NCBI GenBank assembly: GCA_012064415.1
Contig: SSNU01000071.1
Span: 366,046-430,045 of the forward strand
Direction of reading: 5' to 3'
DNA: 64,000 nucleotides
Origin: Gyrodactylus bullatarudis
Lineage: Eukaryota; Platyhelminthes; Monogenea; Gyrodactylidea; Gyrodactylidae
Below the pieces are notes generated by a model. That model ran no database searches and was not told the DNA's origin. It was given only the letters and a program-made list of their open reading frames with translations. Positions 10,501-23,445 of the stretch are shown here, in pieces. Both the position numbers and the translations under genes were made by a program. The first letter of the stretch is position 1; each line of letters opens with the position of its first letter.

Positions 10501-13500
10501 GTTAAATGGACTACACTGTATGAATGCAAATTGGAAATTGAAGGTTGAAACTTGAGACTCTTGATGAATCTGCTTATGGATTCCATGCATGAAAAATATA
10601 CCTCCTTCTGAATAAGCTATCCAGCTACCATTGGACATGGATCATACCATCTCTGAACATAGACAAGTATAATAATTTCAATCAAAAAGAATCATGAATT
10701 TTTAGGAATTCTACTCCTCAAATATCAATGAATTTTACTATTTTCAGATCGAGTATAAATATCAAGATCCATTCAGTAATTTCTATTTTGCGATAAAGAC
10801 TTATTTCAAGTTATCAAAAAAAATACAAATTCAAATTAGGCAAAGTTAAAGAGAAATATTACACTAGATGCAGATTTATGGAAATGCATCTGTGTATATT
10901 ATTTTGATGTGTTCTCTCAGGGGAATGAATATGAATCATGTATTTATTCGATTACCAAGAAAATGATTATATTTTAATGTATTACATCTCTCTTCATTTT
11001 CTGATCCTAATCCTGAGCGTAGATTTCCTACCTAACATCATCATTATCATTATTATTACTGAAATCATCAGGAAATTATTTTCCAATATTTAATTTATCA
11101 AAATCAAGACACGTACGCGTTCATCTCCCTCTTTAATGAATAAGAATAAAATTACAAGTTTTTTGTGTCTTTCATCTAGAGACAGGAAGTAATAATTACT
11201 TTAATCTATGAATGAGTAGAAAGCAAAAGATGACGGTAGGATCTTGATGTTGTTCCATATGATTGCTTCAGCAATATTATTCTTTAAATCACAGCCTTTT
11301 TTATATGTACGTTATACTTGATACGTTAGGGGTACCATGATGATGATGTATATATTGTCAATGTTACACCCAGTAGATTACTTTGGAGTTGAAAAGTTTC
11401 TTTTTACTAAATTGCTTTATCATACAGTTGACCTAAATCGAAGAAATTTTAATCTTCAGCCAGGCCATCTATGTCTGTGGGTGAAACAATGAGTAGGTGA
11501 GATTGAATTTTTACACAATCAAATCATTTCATTTCGATATTCGGAAAATAATTTTTTTTATTCAATAAAAAATATTGTCGAATTTTTTGTAGTAAATTCA
11601 CATCTTTATACTATAATATTAAGAACTACATTGTTACTAACAATAACTATTAAATTTTATACTCTAATGAAAGAGAACAGTTTAAGATTGATGAAAATTT
11701 TCATACTAATTCGAGCTATCATTTCTAGCAGTCAAATCAAGTGATGGAACCGATTCCGCTTGATGGTATGAAATGAAAAAAAGTGTTTTGGCTCATTTCT
11801 CCCATTACAGACTGAAGGATGAAAAAAATGAAGAAAGTATATCCCATGAAAAATTCTCTATACAGAATATGCCCAATATTGATTTCAATTGAAAAAAAAT
11901 GAAGAAAAAAAAAATATATTCTTTAACATGGCAACAAGTATGAAGAATGTTTCTACATTTAATTCGAGAGACTAATAATAATTTCCCTATGTGTATTCCA
12001 TGTCTAATCTTGATTTCATATTCCACCCCTTGAAAATAAGGAAGAAACATCAAAAACTTGCCTTGTAAATTTTCTCTTTTACAACTAACAAAAAATTTCA
12101 ATTTTTTAAATTGGAGAAATAAATTAATAAGATCTTCTCTCTTTTTCCAAGAGAAATTTTTAATGATTGTCGTTTTATTTATTTACACCAAGGGTTAATC
12201 AGAATCTAAAAACAATACCATTTGCTTTTATTAACAAGATGTAGATTATAATAAAATTTACTAGACAAACGAGTTCAATAGAGTTTAGTGGTACAGATCG
12301 AATAAGGAGAAATTTCTCTACAAAAATCCGAAAAAATTACACAAAAGAAAATCTTTCAGAATATTTGACCTACTTTTAATTATGCTTATAATAGGAAAAA
12401 GCTGTTTCAAGAGTCGAAAACAGATTGTTTTCTTTCTCAAGCACCAAAACTGGCGGAGAAGTTATAGTGTTAAAAATTGGGCATATTTTGAGTCATAAGT
12501 TATTTGATAGTTGTCTGACAGTTATTTTTGGTCAATAATTATAATTACTATTTTTCGACGAGATAGTGTGATTCAGTTCAGATTGTTTTACGATTTTGGT
12601 AAAAAATTAGTATGAGTCAAGCGATTCAACTGTAATTTCTTTAAAAAGGTTATCTATTCTATAAATGACTCACTTCTTGTCATCGTTTGCCCCTAGCATT
12701 CGATAACTTGCTCTATTAACATGCTTTTATTTATCCAAATTCGAAATTAGGAATGATGATTTTGATTTCTATGAGATTGATTGAATAATTTAAATCCTTA
12801 TTCTAAATGAAAGTGGACTCCTCAATGACAGCGGGGTATTCCAGGTTTGGGTCTAGTCTAATTCCCGATAGTCTTATTTTCCTGAAAGATTCAAATTTCT
12901 CTTGATGTAATTGTAAAATGTGTGATTATATTTCTAGTTTAGGCGGATTAATTCCCACTTGATAAATCCGACCAATCAGAAGAGAGTTTCACTTTCAACT
13001 AATAGGATTCTCAATCTCACATTTTTGACCAACATTCTTTCAAACTACCCATCAAGTTTTGATCTAAATAAATGTTTACACGGCATGTAAGGTCCAATTA
13101 TAATGAGTCATTCACCTCTATTTTGTATATGCCTCATATGAAATTGTAAATCAGACTTTGTTACACACACACACATAATAATAAGATCTAAAACTGTGAA
13201 CTATCTCAATCTTCTCTTTAGGAACATGTAATTTTTTTATTGTTAGAGGGCCAATGCACGAGAATGATAGAATAAATAGATACAATTTTATTTTCAATTT
13301 ATAGATGAAAAATTCTAAGATGCATTGCATATTTATTCTTTCTTGGATATATTATATGCAAGGTGTACTTTATTGCTGGAGGATATTTCTCTCCTTTTCA
13401 GGATAAGCGTATACATACAAAAACACCCATCTTTCTGAAAAGATAACTGAATTCCTGGTTTTGAGAATAGATACTGTAGATGATGGATTTGAAATCACTG

Positions 13501-13534
13501 TTCTATTAAAATTGGTGGGGGTAAACAGAATTTG

Positions 13535-13875
13535 AAATTCATTCAAATTTAATCAAGAAATCGAAATTGATCAAGATATTATGGAATCTATAGATCATGA
13601 AGCTCACTTTTACAATATCAAAATTATATTGTTTTTCAAACAGTTAAATTATCCAAAAATCCTATTTTCACCCAAAATCTGATCCTAAAAATCAATTTTA
13701 GATTACTCTTTCAATTGGATATTCATAAAAATTTTCAACTCAATTTTCAAAAAATTAGAAATTTGCGTTAATTTTCTTCATACCATAAAAATGGGCTTCA
13801 TGATCTAGGTTCCTAAATATCAATTTCGATTTCTTGATGAAAAAATTGAGATTTCTGTAAAAATTTTGTATTGAC
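13535..13875. mobile_element. Foldback MITE, interior type B
   Basis: The left arm (AAATCGAAATTGATCAAGAT, AGATCATGAAGCTCACTTTT) is mirrored by the right arm (AAATGGGCTTCATGATCTAG, AATTTCGATTTCTTGATGAA). Diverged but clearly palindromic. No coding sequence. Confidence 0.6.
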
Positions 13876-14650
13876 CCTGTTAATAGATATTCAAAGTTGA
13901 AATGAAATAGAGTTGGTCGAGTTTTATTCTACTGTAGAAAGCTTCAAAATCAGACTGGCATAATAATAATCTTCTGAAATAGATAAGAGAAAAGGGTAAT
14001 AGCCTATCATGACTTGATTATGTTACGAGAATAAGGAAGGATTATTTCGAGATTTGTGAATAATTTCTGATCAGATTTGAAAACGATAATCCTAACATGA
14101 TTAAAGTAGCATTTAGTGGGAATAGGCAACCAATTTTTAATTATTTTTGAAGAAATAAATTAGTCACTTGTAACAATTCTCTTCTTAGTGTAGACATATG
14201 AGAAAATTTCATAAAATATTTCGTTGTTTGCTCAATCGAAAATAACCCTAACGATAGCGATTGAAGAGAAAAATCTGAAATTTTACAAGCTCGAATATAT
14301 GGATGAAAATTTTGATCAAATATATCATTATTGTTATTGAGTAAATACAAAAACTATCTCCAGAGGGCGTATAAAGAGAAAGATCTGCGAATTTTGATGA
14401 ATTTTTCTTGTACTTTTAGAATCTGTAGTCCTCAGCTTTTCTGTAAATTTTGTAAATCATAATTTCTGGGTTGACAGAGTGAAATTTTATTGAATATCGA
14501 GCAAAATAAAATTGATAGTTACGAATTAGTTATTCACGTAGCTTTCATAATTTTGAAAAATCGAAAAAGATGTATTAAAATTAAATGTACATTTCTCAAA
14601 GCAACAGCAGTGGCAATACTTAAAAAAAGCAAGTTAACAATAAATGAATT

Positions 14651-14742
14651 AATATTTCGTTCTAGGTGCTTAGGTAATATATCCAGCAGGAACATCTTAT
14701 CTGGCAATGGAAATATTACCTAAGCACCTAGAACGAAATATT
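14651..14742. repeat. Hairpin element with a perfect 30-bp stem
   Basis: 14651-14680 is the exact reverse complement of 14713-14742, around a 32-nt loop. The stem contains TCGTTCTAGGTGCTTAGG. A related sequence at 20841-20895 shows that it is a repeat family, probably a very small MITE, not a unique regulatory hairpin. Confidence 0.8.
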
Positions 14743-15099
14743 TCTAGTTAACCTTTGCAAGCATAGGAGCTGTAATATTTATAATATTTTACAAATTATG
14801 AAAGTCAAAGAAAATCAAAAATTCATCAGAACTCTCCAATTTGTTAAGAAGAATTATTCCTATAATCTTTTACCAATAAAAACAAAATTATGAGTTATAT
14901 CGGTTTTAAGCTGAGATATCGACAAGTCTTTCATTTTTGTCAAGAAAACCTTTTTCTCTTTACAAAACAAAATAAATCTAGATAAAAATTTGAACGCTGG
15001 TTAAAAAAATGAGAGGGCAGGCAGCTGAAGTTTAACAGGATCAAAATTAGACAAAGAACCCTATTATTACGATTAAAGCTTTCCTCAGCTTGAGGAATT

Positions 15100-15365
15100 T
15101 TGATAAATCGAAAATTTACTCATTTTCAAACAGTAAAAATTATCAAGATATTTGATTCCTTCTTGATCCTGAGGTCAATAATCAGACCCCATTTAGCAAA
15201 TTCGGTTTCTTGGTCTATAATTTCGATCATGTAAAACATCATCTGACTGTGTTCTCTTTTTTTTAATCAATAAAAATTTAGAGCTTGAAATTTGAAAATA
15301 TAGCCCCAATTCAAAATTCCAGAACGTCCAAATTTTATTAATTTTGATTACTACATCAATTCAAA
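15100..15365. mobile_element. Degraded type B MITE
   Basis: Shared interior words (TTGATCCTGAGGTCAATAAT, TCAATAAAAATTTAGAG) in the type B order, without recognisable ends. Confidence 0.35.
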
Positions 15366-16139
15366 AGTATTTCAGTGACGATGATGCTTTGTGAAACTAA
15401 TTGATTTTAATGAGTCTAAAAGTACTTCACCGAATGAATGAAGTATAGAATAAATCCCAACCAATTAATTAAGAAACGTAAGAAAAGTCCCAACTTCAAA
15501 TTATTATTCAAGCTTATTATGAGAAGCTTAGCATATCTACTTTTTTGTTCTACGGGAACATATTCATAAAAAAACACAATGACAAAGATTTATTAATTAG
15601 TGATCTTTGTTTGTTACCATGTCTGTCTTTATTTCTTTATGCTGTTCTGCACAGACTAATCTTTTTTTCCTATTATTATTCTTGAGTCTTTCTAAGGGAA
15701 TATTGAAAATCTTCTTGGAGCCTCTCTTTTTCCCTACCAGACTACCCATTTGTAAAGTTACCCAGTAGGATACAAAATCAGTTACCAAATTCTTTTTGAT
15801 TGAAATAGATGAATTTTTTTCAAAATTATTCATGTTTAAACCACCTTGATAGTTGCTTATTCCTACAGAGTATCTATACAACATTGAACACGGGAATAAT
15901 AATGTGTCAGACAACAGATTTTCTACTGCATGTCCAACACAAATTGCAAAGTTATTTTTAGTCTAAGGTAAGCATATTTTCTTCTAAACATGCCTGATAA
16001 TCTGTTTTCAAATGAATAATAATTTGCTGTAGATCTGATTAAGGAAAATTTAAAGATTTTCTTACAATTTTCGTAGCTTTAGAAAACTGTTGAGTAAAAC
16101 CCCCGTATCTTACTCGGAAATTGCTGATTTCATACAAAA

Positions 16140-16310
16140 TATTCAAAAACTGGAAGCCTTTTCCAGACTTTTCAGTATCTTCAGTATCTTGACATACAAA
16201 AATTGAAAATAGTGTGCAGCTTACAAGTGTCTCATCCCTGAAGAAGGTAATTGGCTATCTCAAAACCGAAAAAGCTAAGTTATATTCCAGTTTTTTTTAT
16301 CTACTTTTAC
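16140..16310. repeat. SINE-like repeat, diverged, partly inverted
   Basis: CTTACAAGTGTCTCATCCCT and GAAGAAGGTAATTGGCTATC match the copies at 23.3 and 27.4 kb. Just upstream, GGAAGCCTTTTCCAGACTTT is the inverse of the GTCTGGAGGAGGCTTT part, so a second, inverted fragment is present. Confidence 0.45.
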
Positions 16311-16429
16311 TCATTGATGATTTCAAAATCATATGGTCAGTTTTCATGATTATTGAAGAAAAAATCAGTCTTTTTAGACAGATTTTGTACCATCAGAGGG
16401 TATTACTATGCCTTGTGAACTCTAATCTG

Positions 16430-16500
16430 ATGAAGAAAACGTTGAAAATCCGGGTTCGAATCCTGGTTATAGATAAGTCTCAATAAGGACGAAACACGGC
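16430..16500 (+). repeat. tRNA-like SINE fragment
   Basis: CCGGGTTCGAATCCTGG could form a T-arm with a 5-bp stem. It is followed by TAGATAAGTCTCAATAAGGA and CGAAACACG, the same body as at 7425-7565 (minus strand). No matching acceptor or anticodon arm is present, so it is not a tRNA gene. Confidence 0.45.
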
Positions 16501-18835
16501 CACATCTGCCACCGTGAGTTGAATGTTATTTGATTCTCTTGGCTCAGATTAGATTAGTTCCAAAGTTAGATTTCTTAAGGCATAGAATAATCTAAATTCT
16601 ATCGATTTTTGTAAATCCATATATCAATAACCTGATTTAAAGGTCAAAATAATTTTTGTTACAAATCCTTAGTAGGACTCTATATGCTTGCAATATATTA
16701 CAAAATACAATTCTAGCCAATTACGCTTTGAATGATTGGAAAGATTCCATGTTGACTCTAGTTCCTAGTTGGGTTGGGAAAAAAACACTTTATCGTTCAA
16801 ACTATTACTATTTTTACATGCGAATTGTTTTTTTATTCATTTTGGGTGTATGATAATGAACAATACACCCTTTGAATTCAAAATTTTCAAATTTTTATGA
16901 ATTAAGGGAGAGAATAATTCAAAACAATTTGAAATAAATCAAATTTACATTTATAAAAATGATGAATCACTGATGTGCTTGCTGATATTTTGAATGAAAT
17001 TATGCAATAATTCAAAATTCTTATTATCAATTTCTAATCTTCGAAAAAAAAGTATTAAATGAATCAGATATTGCGTGCTATGAGTGTTATGGAAGGGAAG
17101 TTATCTACGTGGAAAAAATGCATGAAAATTTCTATTCTCTTTCTCCATATAGAGGAATTCAATTCGAAGAAGGCACACAATTTTACACTGCTGCTACTGT
17201 ATCTTCTTTCATGTATGAATATAAATCATTTGACCAATGGAAAAATTAAGAAGGCATGAAATCCATAAGTCCTCAAAATGACTACATTTCAATCACCAAT
17301 ATAATAAACAAAATCTTTACCCAATACTCAAACTGATCTATGAATCAAAAGTTGACAGTGATATCGATTCTGATAGTTCATGAGTTTCAAGATAGGAATC
17401 AGCAAGTCTAACAAGGCGAATAATAAGGTACTTTTTTCTAACAAGAAAACTTTTCTTGGTCCAATGTACTGAAAATGACACAAAATTTCAGGGAAAATCG
17501 AACAAACGTCCCAAAACTAAATTTAAATTGACTCCAACGATAAATGAGTATGCGAAAAGCAAGAATATATATAATTTATGTTAAATATTCAAGTAGAAAA
17601 TAGCAGAAATACTTTAAAGTAGATAGATGAATTTTCATTGAATTAAGCTCATGAATTAGAATTCTCTCTAACGCATCGAATAAAAAGATTATCGCTATTG
17701 AACGATTCAAGTTAAACCTAATCAATCATATCTAACATTGATGAAAATTGATTTTCTCAGGCTTGTCTACTTTGAACTAGGCCAAATAGGCAAAAGGTTA
17801 AATTTTCAAGAAAAAAATAAAATAATGGTGTTGTTTTCTAATTTTTTTTCCCGCATCAATAGCTCAAAACTCATCTAAAATAAGAAAACTTTAGCCGTTC
17901 ATTTTAAATCCTATTATCACGTGTCTAATTTGTAGTAAATATTTCACTAAAATGCCTATTCAGCTTTAAATAAATTATTTTCTGTGAGTTCTACTTTCAA
18001 GTACTCTGATGATAAAAAAAAACTTGTTTTCGTTAATCTAGACCCTAAATTGACCTCTCAGTTTCATAAAACAATTATGAATCATTTAACTGGAATATTA
18101 CTCTTGCAAATCTTAAATTTATAATCACAATGATCAAAAAATGAACATTTTTCTTAATAAATTTACATTCTTTTTTCTTATCCAATAATAATAACAATAT
18201 TTTGTGTTTTTTTGTTCATTTGTTCCTGTAGTTGTTATTTATTGTTGCTGTTGTTGTCGTATTTGTGTTTGTTCTCGTTCTTCGATAAACATGATTTATA
18301 AATTTCCTGATCAATTAATAATAATTTTACAAGTAGAACATTTCATGAAGATGATGCTGATGTTAATAGCACAGAATATTTTAGATAATCAAGAGAACAC
18401 TATAAGAGAGTAATTTCATTCATATTTTCCCATTCATAATAATTCATTCATTATCTTGATAATAATATATAGTAAAATGTCTTTTCAAGGTGTGTGTGCA
18501 TTGAATCTATTATGTATTATACACATGTATGTATATTCAGAAGGTGTATTGTATATATATACGAGGATTTCATTTTCATTGGTGTACTATTACTATCCAT
18601 CTTTCTAAATGGGTTGCTTCAAGAAAAATAATAATCTCAAGGTTGATAAAATCAAGATGGATAAAGAGAGAGTGATAGAAGAGTCAAAAAAGGCATGAGA
18701 AATTTCAAAATATTTTCAAATCTACTGTACAACCTCTCAACAATTTGAATGAGTTATCATTATACAATTTGGAGTAACTACTCAAAAGTAGCAATACATA
18801 ATTTACAACTACAACTCTGATTTTGGGTAGTTTTT

Positions 18836-18860
18836 ATAATAATAATAATAATAAATAAAA
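18836..18860. repeat. (AAT)n microsatellite
   Basis: A run of AAT units, mildly interrupted at the right end. Confidence 0.85.
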
Positions 18861-19451
18861 ATTAAATGCTATTATTATTGCCAGTGTACACGTAGGGTAT
18901 AGTGAACGTAGATAGGCCTAGGGACTGTGAATACGATGAAGGGGAAAGGGAGGGGACTTAAAAACAATCAATAAATAGATTAATGCTCATGGTCTTGTTG
19001 AAAATCATCTTAAACTAAATTGTAATTGTAACAAATATCTAAGTTCTCTTATCCTCTCTCGTTATTATTCCTATTCACACTGGAATCTCACATCAAGAAA
19101 GTACTTTATTCAATAATAATACTACCAATACTAATAAAATAGTACATTTAATAACATAAATAATTACAAAGTGTAAAAACGGAAAAAGCAGAGGAATGGC
19201 AGAATACACTATAGTGAGGTATTCTCTTCTTTCATTTATCTATTTTTATTATGTACAGAGAGATATTGATAATATTTCAATGAATATTTGCGGAAAAATT
19301 AGTAATAGATTTAGTAGTAAATTTTCATGAATGAAATAGAAAAAAAGAACCTAAATTTAGTGTTTAGTCATTACAAGGTAACTGGCGCTGTTTATCTAAA
19401 ATTTTGTACACAAATTTTCCATACCATGAGCAAAAAAGAGAGAAAAGAAAT

Positions 19452-19457
19452 TTTATT
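19452..19457 (-). promoter_or_regulatory. Candidate polyadenylation signal for gene A
   Basis: AATAAA on the minus strand, about 640 nt downstream of the innexin stop codon. Such hexamers are common by chance in DNA this AT-rich, so this is only a candidate. Confidence 0.2.
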
Positions 19458-19849
19458 TTACCGGTTGCCTATTTCTGGGGGGAAATCCTAAGTGGGAATG
19501 AAACATTGAGGGACTTGTCATCATTGACTGTTTTACTCTTTAATATTTACATTGAATTTAAACCTTTGTAAGCTTTATGCTTAATGTAGTTTGTTAATTT
19601 CAAATCTCCGTCTTCTCATCTTGTTAGCAAGAGAATGGTGTATAAAAATTAGCAGTCTAGTGATGTTTTTTTTTTAATTTTGTTTGATGATTCTTAAGGA
19701 ATGTATCTTATGAAAAATAAAATCTCTGTAGTATTATTTAACAATAAAACAATGCATGTATGAAGAACGGTCAATTTGTTGTGTCTCATGGAAATAATAA
19801 ATGGATTTTTAGATGATTTGAGAACAGACAGAGAGTAAAGACTGGGAAG

Positions 19850-19995
19850 AAAATGGACTGAAGGGGGAGGAGGGGGAGATAGAGGCGGACATGTTGACAG
19901 AATTGATTATTATGGGGATGATTTGTGCTCGATTCATTCAAGGGGGAGGGGAGGAACACTGGGTATTTGTGAAGTTGGAAACATTGGGGCCCCAG
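19850..19995. other. G-rich (plus) / C-rich (minus) tract 3' of gene A stop
   Basis: The plus strand carries runs such as GGGGGAGGAGGGGGAG and GGGGGAGGGGAGG, standing out from the AT-rich surroundings. On the transcribed minus strand it is a pyrimidine-rich stretch 100-250 nt after the innexin stop, so it probably lies in the 3' UTR. The plus strand has enough G runs for a G-quadruplex. Function is unknown. Confidence 0.45.
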
Positions 19996-20096
19996 AGGCA
20001 AGGATAGATGTAACTTGTTGAATTTTATAGTTCTTGCATTTTTGATAATAAGGCATTTATAACGATCTCCTTATCATCTTGCCTCTAGCCCTAATG

Positions 20097-20505
20097 TTAT
20101 GGCATACCGGCACTCCTATTCACCTGTTCAAGTAATCGATTGACGTCCTCCTCTGTTCCGGTTATTTTTGCTTGCCGAAAATTTTTCCACAACGTGGCTG
20201 TAACATCGAGGGCAATAAGATCACTCGCTATTTTAGATACAACGTGAAGTATAAAAATACCATCCGGACCGAGGTTATTGTTCACAAATCGTGTACAATC
20301 ACGCTCTTCAGTACTCGATATCAATCGTAACGCTTTGAGATATTGTTTGACGTAGTGAATTCTTCGCATCGGGAGAATTGTATTCACTGACCAGGAAATT
20401 GTATTTAGTACAGTTAATATTGCCAACAGGACAAACCAAAACCATAGAAAGACATAGATTTTTTCCACAAAATGATTAATTGGCAGGACACATTGAAGAG
20501 TATAG
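20097..20505 (-). CDS. Innexin gene A, exon 3 (E2 end, TM4, C-terminal tail)
   Basis: This is the last coding exon and encodes residues 272-407. The acceptor TTCTTTCAG precedes C TAT ACT, completing Ser272. It opens with YTLQCVLPIN (Cys277 is the second E2 cysteine), then EKIYVFLWFWF begins TM4 (about 287-310). The cytoplasmic tail includes NNLGPDGIFILHVVSKI, a conserved innexin C-terminal block, and ends NRSAGMP. The total of 407 aa falls in the usual 350-450 range for innexins. Intron 2 (20506-29801) is about 9.3 kb and hosts the intact Tc1 element. Family membership is certain. Subtype, and whether the channel joins with other innexins, cannot be told from sequence alone. Confidence 0.97.
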
Positions 20506-20840
20506 CTGAAAGAATAAAAAGGATTTATATTGATACAATACAATGAAACTTGATTTTTCACAGAACTTCTAATGTGTACTTTGTTTATTGGTCAAACTTT
20601 TATCATCTTTAAAGAGACATTACTACTAATGAATCTCTGAGAAATGCACATTTGGTGTTAAGATATCTTATTTCTACTTTTAAGATTGAGCACTTTTCTT
20701 AAAAGGATCATCAGTAGTGTCACTTCAAAGTTGATAAAATTATCAATAGTCAATGAAAGTAATAATTTAAAAATCTTGAAAGTAGAATAAAAAAAGTAAG
20801 CTGAAAAACACCAAAAATAATCAATCAAAATTTAACTATA

Positions 20841-20895
20841 GAAATATTTCATTTTAGGTGCTTAGGTATTAAATCCCACAGGAACGTCTTACATT
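20841..20895 (+). repeat. Single-arm relative of the 14.65-kb hairpin
   Basis: It shares AATATTTC, TTAGGTGCTTAGGTA, then CAGGAAC and TCTTA in the same order as 14651-14700. The second arm is absent. The unusually GC-balanced sequence that follows (20900-20990) has no match that I recognise. Confidence 0.55.
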
Positions 20896-22365
20896 TATTA
20901 ATGGATTAGCCCATCCCAACGAGACTGGTACGAATGAAACTCACAAAGTGGGATCCATTAGTAAGCAGTAACATTCAGCGACATGGCCTAATTCATTACC
21001 AAATAAAATTTTTTTTTTAATTGAGCTGTACTCTAATATACATATTCCCATCTCCAAATTAACTAGCTTTACAATTTCACCTAGAGTAAATGAAATTAAA
21101 CAGGTTAGAACTGAAAAAGTTCTGCCTGATGAGCATAGTAAAATGATAGAAAATATTTCTTTCTATCTAGATATAGAAAAGATAGAATGGAAATGAGAGT
21201 AGAATTTCTATGAGTAAACTAAGGTGTAGAATTCCATCAAAATTTCATGATAAAATCATAGAATTATGTGGATCAGACTGGGAAGAGAATGATTTCAGAT
21301 AGGAATCAATCTTTCATGCAAACATTACCCACTTCAAAAGCATAACAGACGTCACTTTTTCACACTTTAAATATGTATTTATGTTCGTATTCTCTTTCTT
21401 TTAGTCCTACTCTCTACTCCAGTAGCAAAAGCAGTCGTAACAAACAAAATGAACTATACAGAGAGATAATCTTTGTCTTGTTCTACTTCTTAGATAGACG
21501 AGAGATGATTTATTATTCGCAAACATTATGCATATACATGATGTATATATTCGTACCTTATTTGTGTGATGTGTTAAAAGATGTACAATTTTTGTGAATA
21601 GGCAAAGATGAAAATTATCGAAAATGTTCCCAACGGATGAATAAATAGACCAACAATAACAACAACAACAAAAGATCAACAAAAAACTATTTTTTTTCCG
21701 GGAAAATATTTGTGTAGTGGGATGATTCCTTGAGTCTATTTATGTGGGGATTTTTTTTCAAAAAGAAATCACACTTCAAGAGCAGAGTGCAACTTGTCAT
21801 TTGAAATTTTATTCAAATTTCTCACGCTTCTGACTCTTCAAGAATACTTTAGTCTTCAAAAGTGCAAATTTCCCTCATCTAAGGAAAATTTCTCAATATT
21901 TGATTAGATATTACTTGAACTACTTTGAAACTCTTTGAAAGGAAAGATTACACGATGAGAAATTTTTGAATAACACAGGGGGTCATGAGAAATTGAGATA
22001 AATGGGAAAAGAAGACTGACTCTGTTCTATCCCAATAAATTCTGAGATAACTAGAGAAAAGGAAAATTCCAAATTTCCCAAATTTTGAAATTTTATTTTC
22101 GCAAAAACAGTATTTACTTTTTCGCGATTGGATTAAAATTTAAATTCTGCTTCGATTGATATGTAGGGGTGGAGTAGGTTCAAATTTTTTAAGCTAATGC
22201 TTATTAGAAAAACTGCTCAAGTTGTGAATTTTTCACAAATATTTTTTCCTTTCTCAATATTAAATTTTAAGTTGGGCTTCAAAATCAAAAAAAATTAATG
22301 CTTTCATTTTACACAACGAACCAACTCAACGATTGACAAAAAATGAATAAGTATTGTTTATTAAG

Positions 22366-23046
22366 TAAAGCTAGTTGACATGAAGATGAGAATTTACAAT
22401 TTTCACAAAAAATTCCGGATTCACAGAAAAAAATAATTTTTTGAATGGCAAGAGCTAATAAGATGTGGATATTCGAAAAAATTCCGAAAAAATTCAGTCT
22501 GAACAAAATTAAGCCTATTTTCGAATTTTGAAAATACACCAAATTTCCACTTTTTCAACTTTTGAACTCAAAATTTTTATCGATTTCGATGATTTGAAGC
22601 AATTTGGTGATGATATTTGGGATTGATGTTGAACGAAGAATTTGAATTTGGCCATAGAGATAGCGAAGATCTTACTGTTTGCGAGAAAAAGTTAAACTTT
22701 CAGATTTTGGATAATTAGCCTTCGTGATAATCGAGAAATTCAAATGGTTAGATTTTCCATAGTGATGACTAACTTCAGTGGACTTCTATAGGTGAATTCG
22801 AATTCTTCGTCCAATGTTGACCCCAAATATCATCACCAAATTGCTTCGAATCATCGAAATTGATAAAAATTTTGGGTTCAAAAGTTGAAAAAGTGGAAAT
22901 TTGGTGCATTTTCGAAATTCGAAAATAGGCCTATTTTTGCTCAGATTGAATTTTCTTCGGAATTTTTTCGAATAATTACATCTCATTAGCTCATTGAGTT
23001 TTTTGTGAAAATAGTAAATCCTCATCTTCACATCAATTAGCTTTAG
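22366..23046. mobile_element. Foldback MITE with AAGCTAATTGATGTGAAG-type ends
   Basis: This palindromic element has ends AAGCTAGTTGACATGAAG and, inverted, CTTCACATCAATTAGCTT, each next to TA. The arms share long blocks, for example CCAAATTTCCACTTTTTCAAC against TGAAAAAGTGGAAATTTGG, and CAATTTGGTGATGATATTTG against its complement. No coding capacity. This interior type (call it C) also occurs near 5.5-5.9, 33.2, 50.7 kb and as remnants elsewhere. Confidence 0.72.
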
Positions 23047-23309
23047 ATCAAGAAAATAACCGAAAAGCTAGAGTTCAAGTAATTAAAAGTTCTGTTGTTT
23101 GTGATCAAGATTAGACAAAAATTATAACTTGGCCAAAATAATTCAGAGAAATTCGTCACTTTTGTCATAAATCAAGCCAAATGAATTTTTCCCGAAGAAA
23201 ATGACCCAAAATTTCAAAATCTAGCCAAAAATTGGTACTAATAAAAACTTTGGTGAAATCCAAATGGGGGATTGGTGTTAACGTTTATTTAATTTTTTTC
23301 AGATCTGGA

Positions 23310-23445
23310 TGAAGTTGAAGATTACAAGCGTCTTACATGAAAGAACTTGAATATCTCAGTACCGAAATGTCTGGAAGAGGCTTTGGAAAAAGGCTGGTTA
23401 TATTCCAATTATCAATCTACTTTTACTAATTTTTGTTGAAGGTTC
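23310..23445 (+). repeat. SINE-like dispersed repeat copy
   Basis: It shares AGATTACAAGC, TATCTCAGTA, GAAATGTCTGGA, GAGGCTTTGGAAAA and TCCAATTATCAATCTACTTT with 27375-27510, over about 130 bp. Non-coding. The 'GAAGAAGG...GAAACG' layout is common in SINE and retroelement tails. Confidence 0.6.

Larger units (their letters stand above)
6783..20096. other. Downstream of gene A / upstream of gene B: no recognised exon
   Basis: The first exon and promoter of gene B should lie here, and the 3' UTR of gene A lies at its right end. I recognise SINE-like pieces (7425-7565; 16140-16500), a MITE copy (13535-13875), a degraded MITE (15100-15365), a 30-bp-stem hairpin (14651-14742) and an AAT microsatellite (18836-18860). 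I found nothing with protein-family motifs. The many short open frames are what AT-rich DNA gives by chance. Confidence 0.5.

Noticed and set aside
16413..16470. Possible tRNA gene, or hammerhead-like CTGATGA ... GAAA core, near CCGGGTTCGAATCCTGG
   Set aside because: No acceptor or anticodon stem can be formed for a tRNA, and the bases between CTGATGA and GAAA do not form a stem II. The SINE explanation, supported by the copy at 7.4 kb, fits better.
19786..20001. 71-codon minus-strand frame downstream of innexin A as an alternative C-terminus
   Set aside because: Pro/Ser/His-rich, out of context, without innexin motifs. The exon 3 frame already ends at a proper stop, so this is probably 3' UTR.
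21407..21682. Cys-rich 91-codon minus-strand frame
   Set aside because: The Cys run comes from an ACA/AAC-rich low-complexity tract (about 21650-21680); there is no regular cysteine spacing or family motif.
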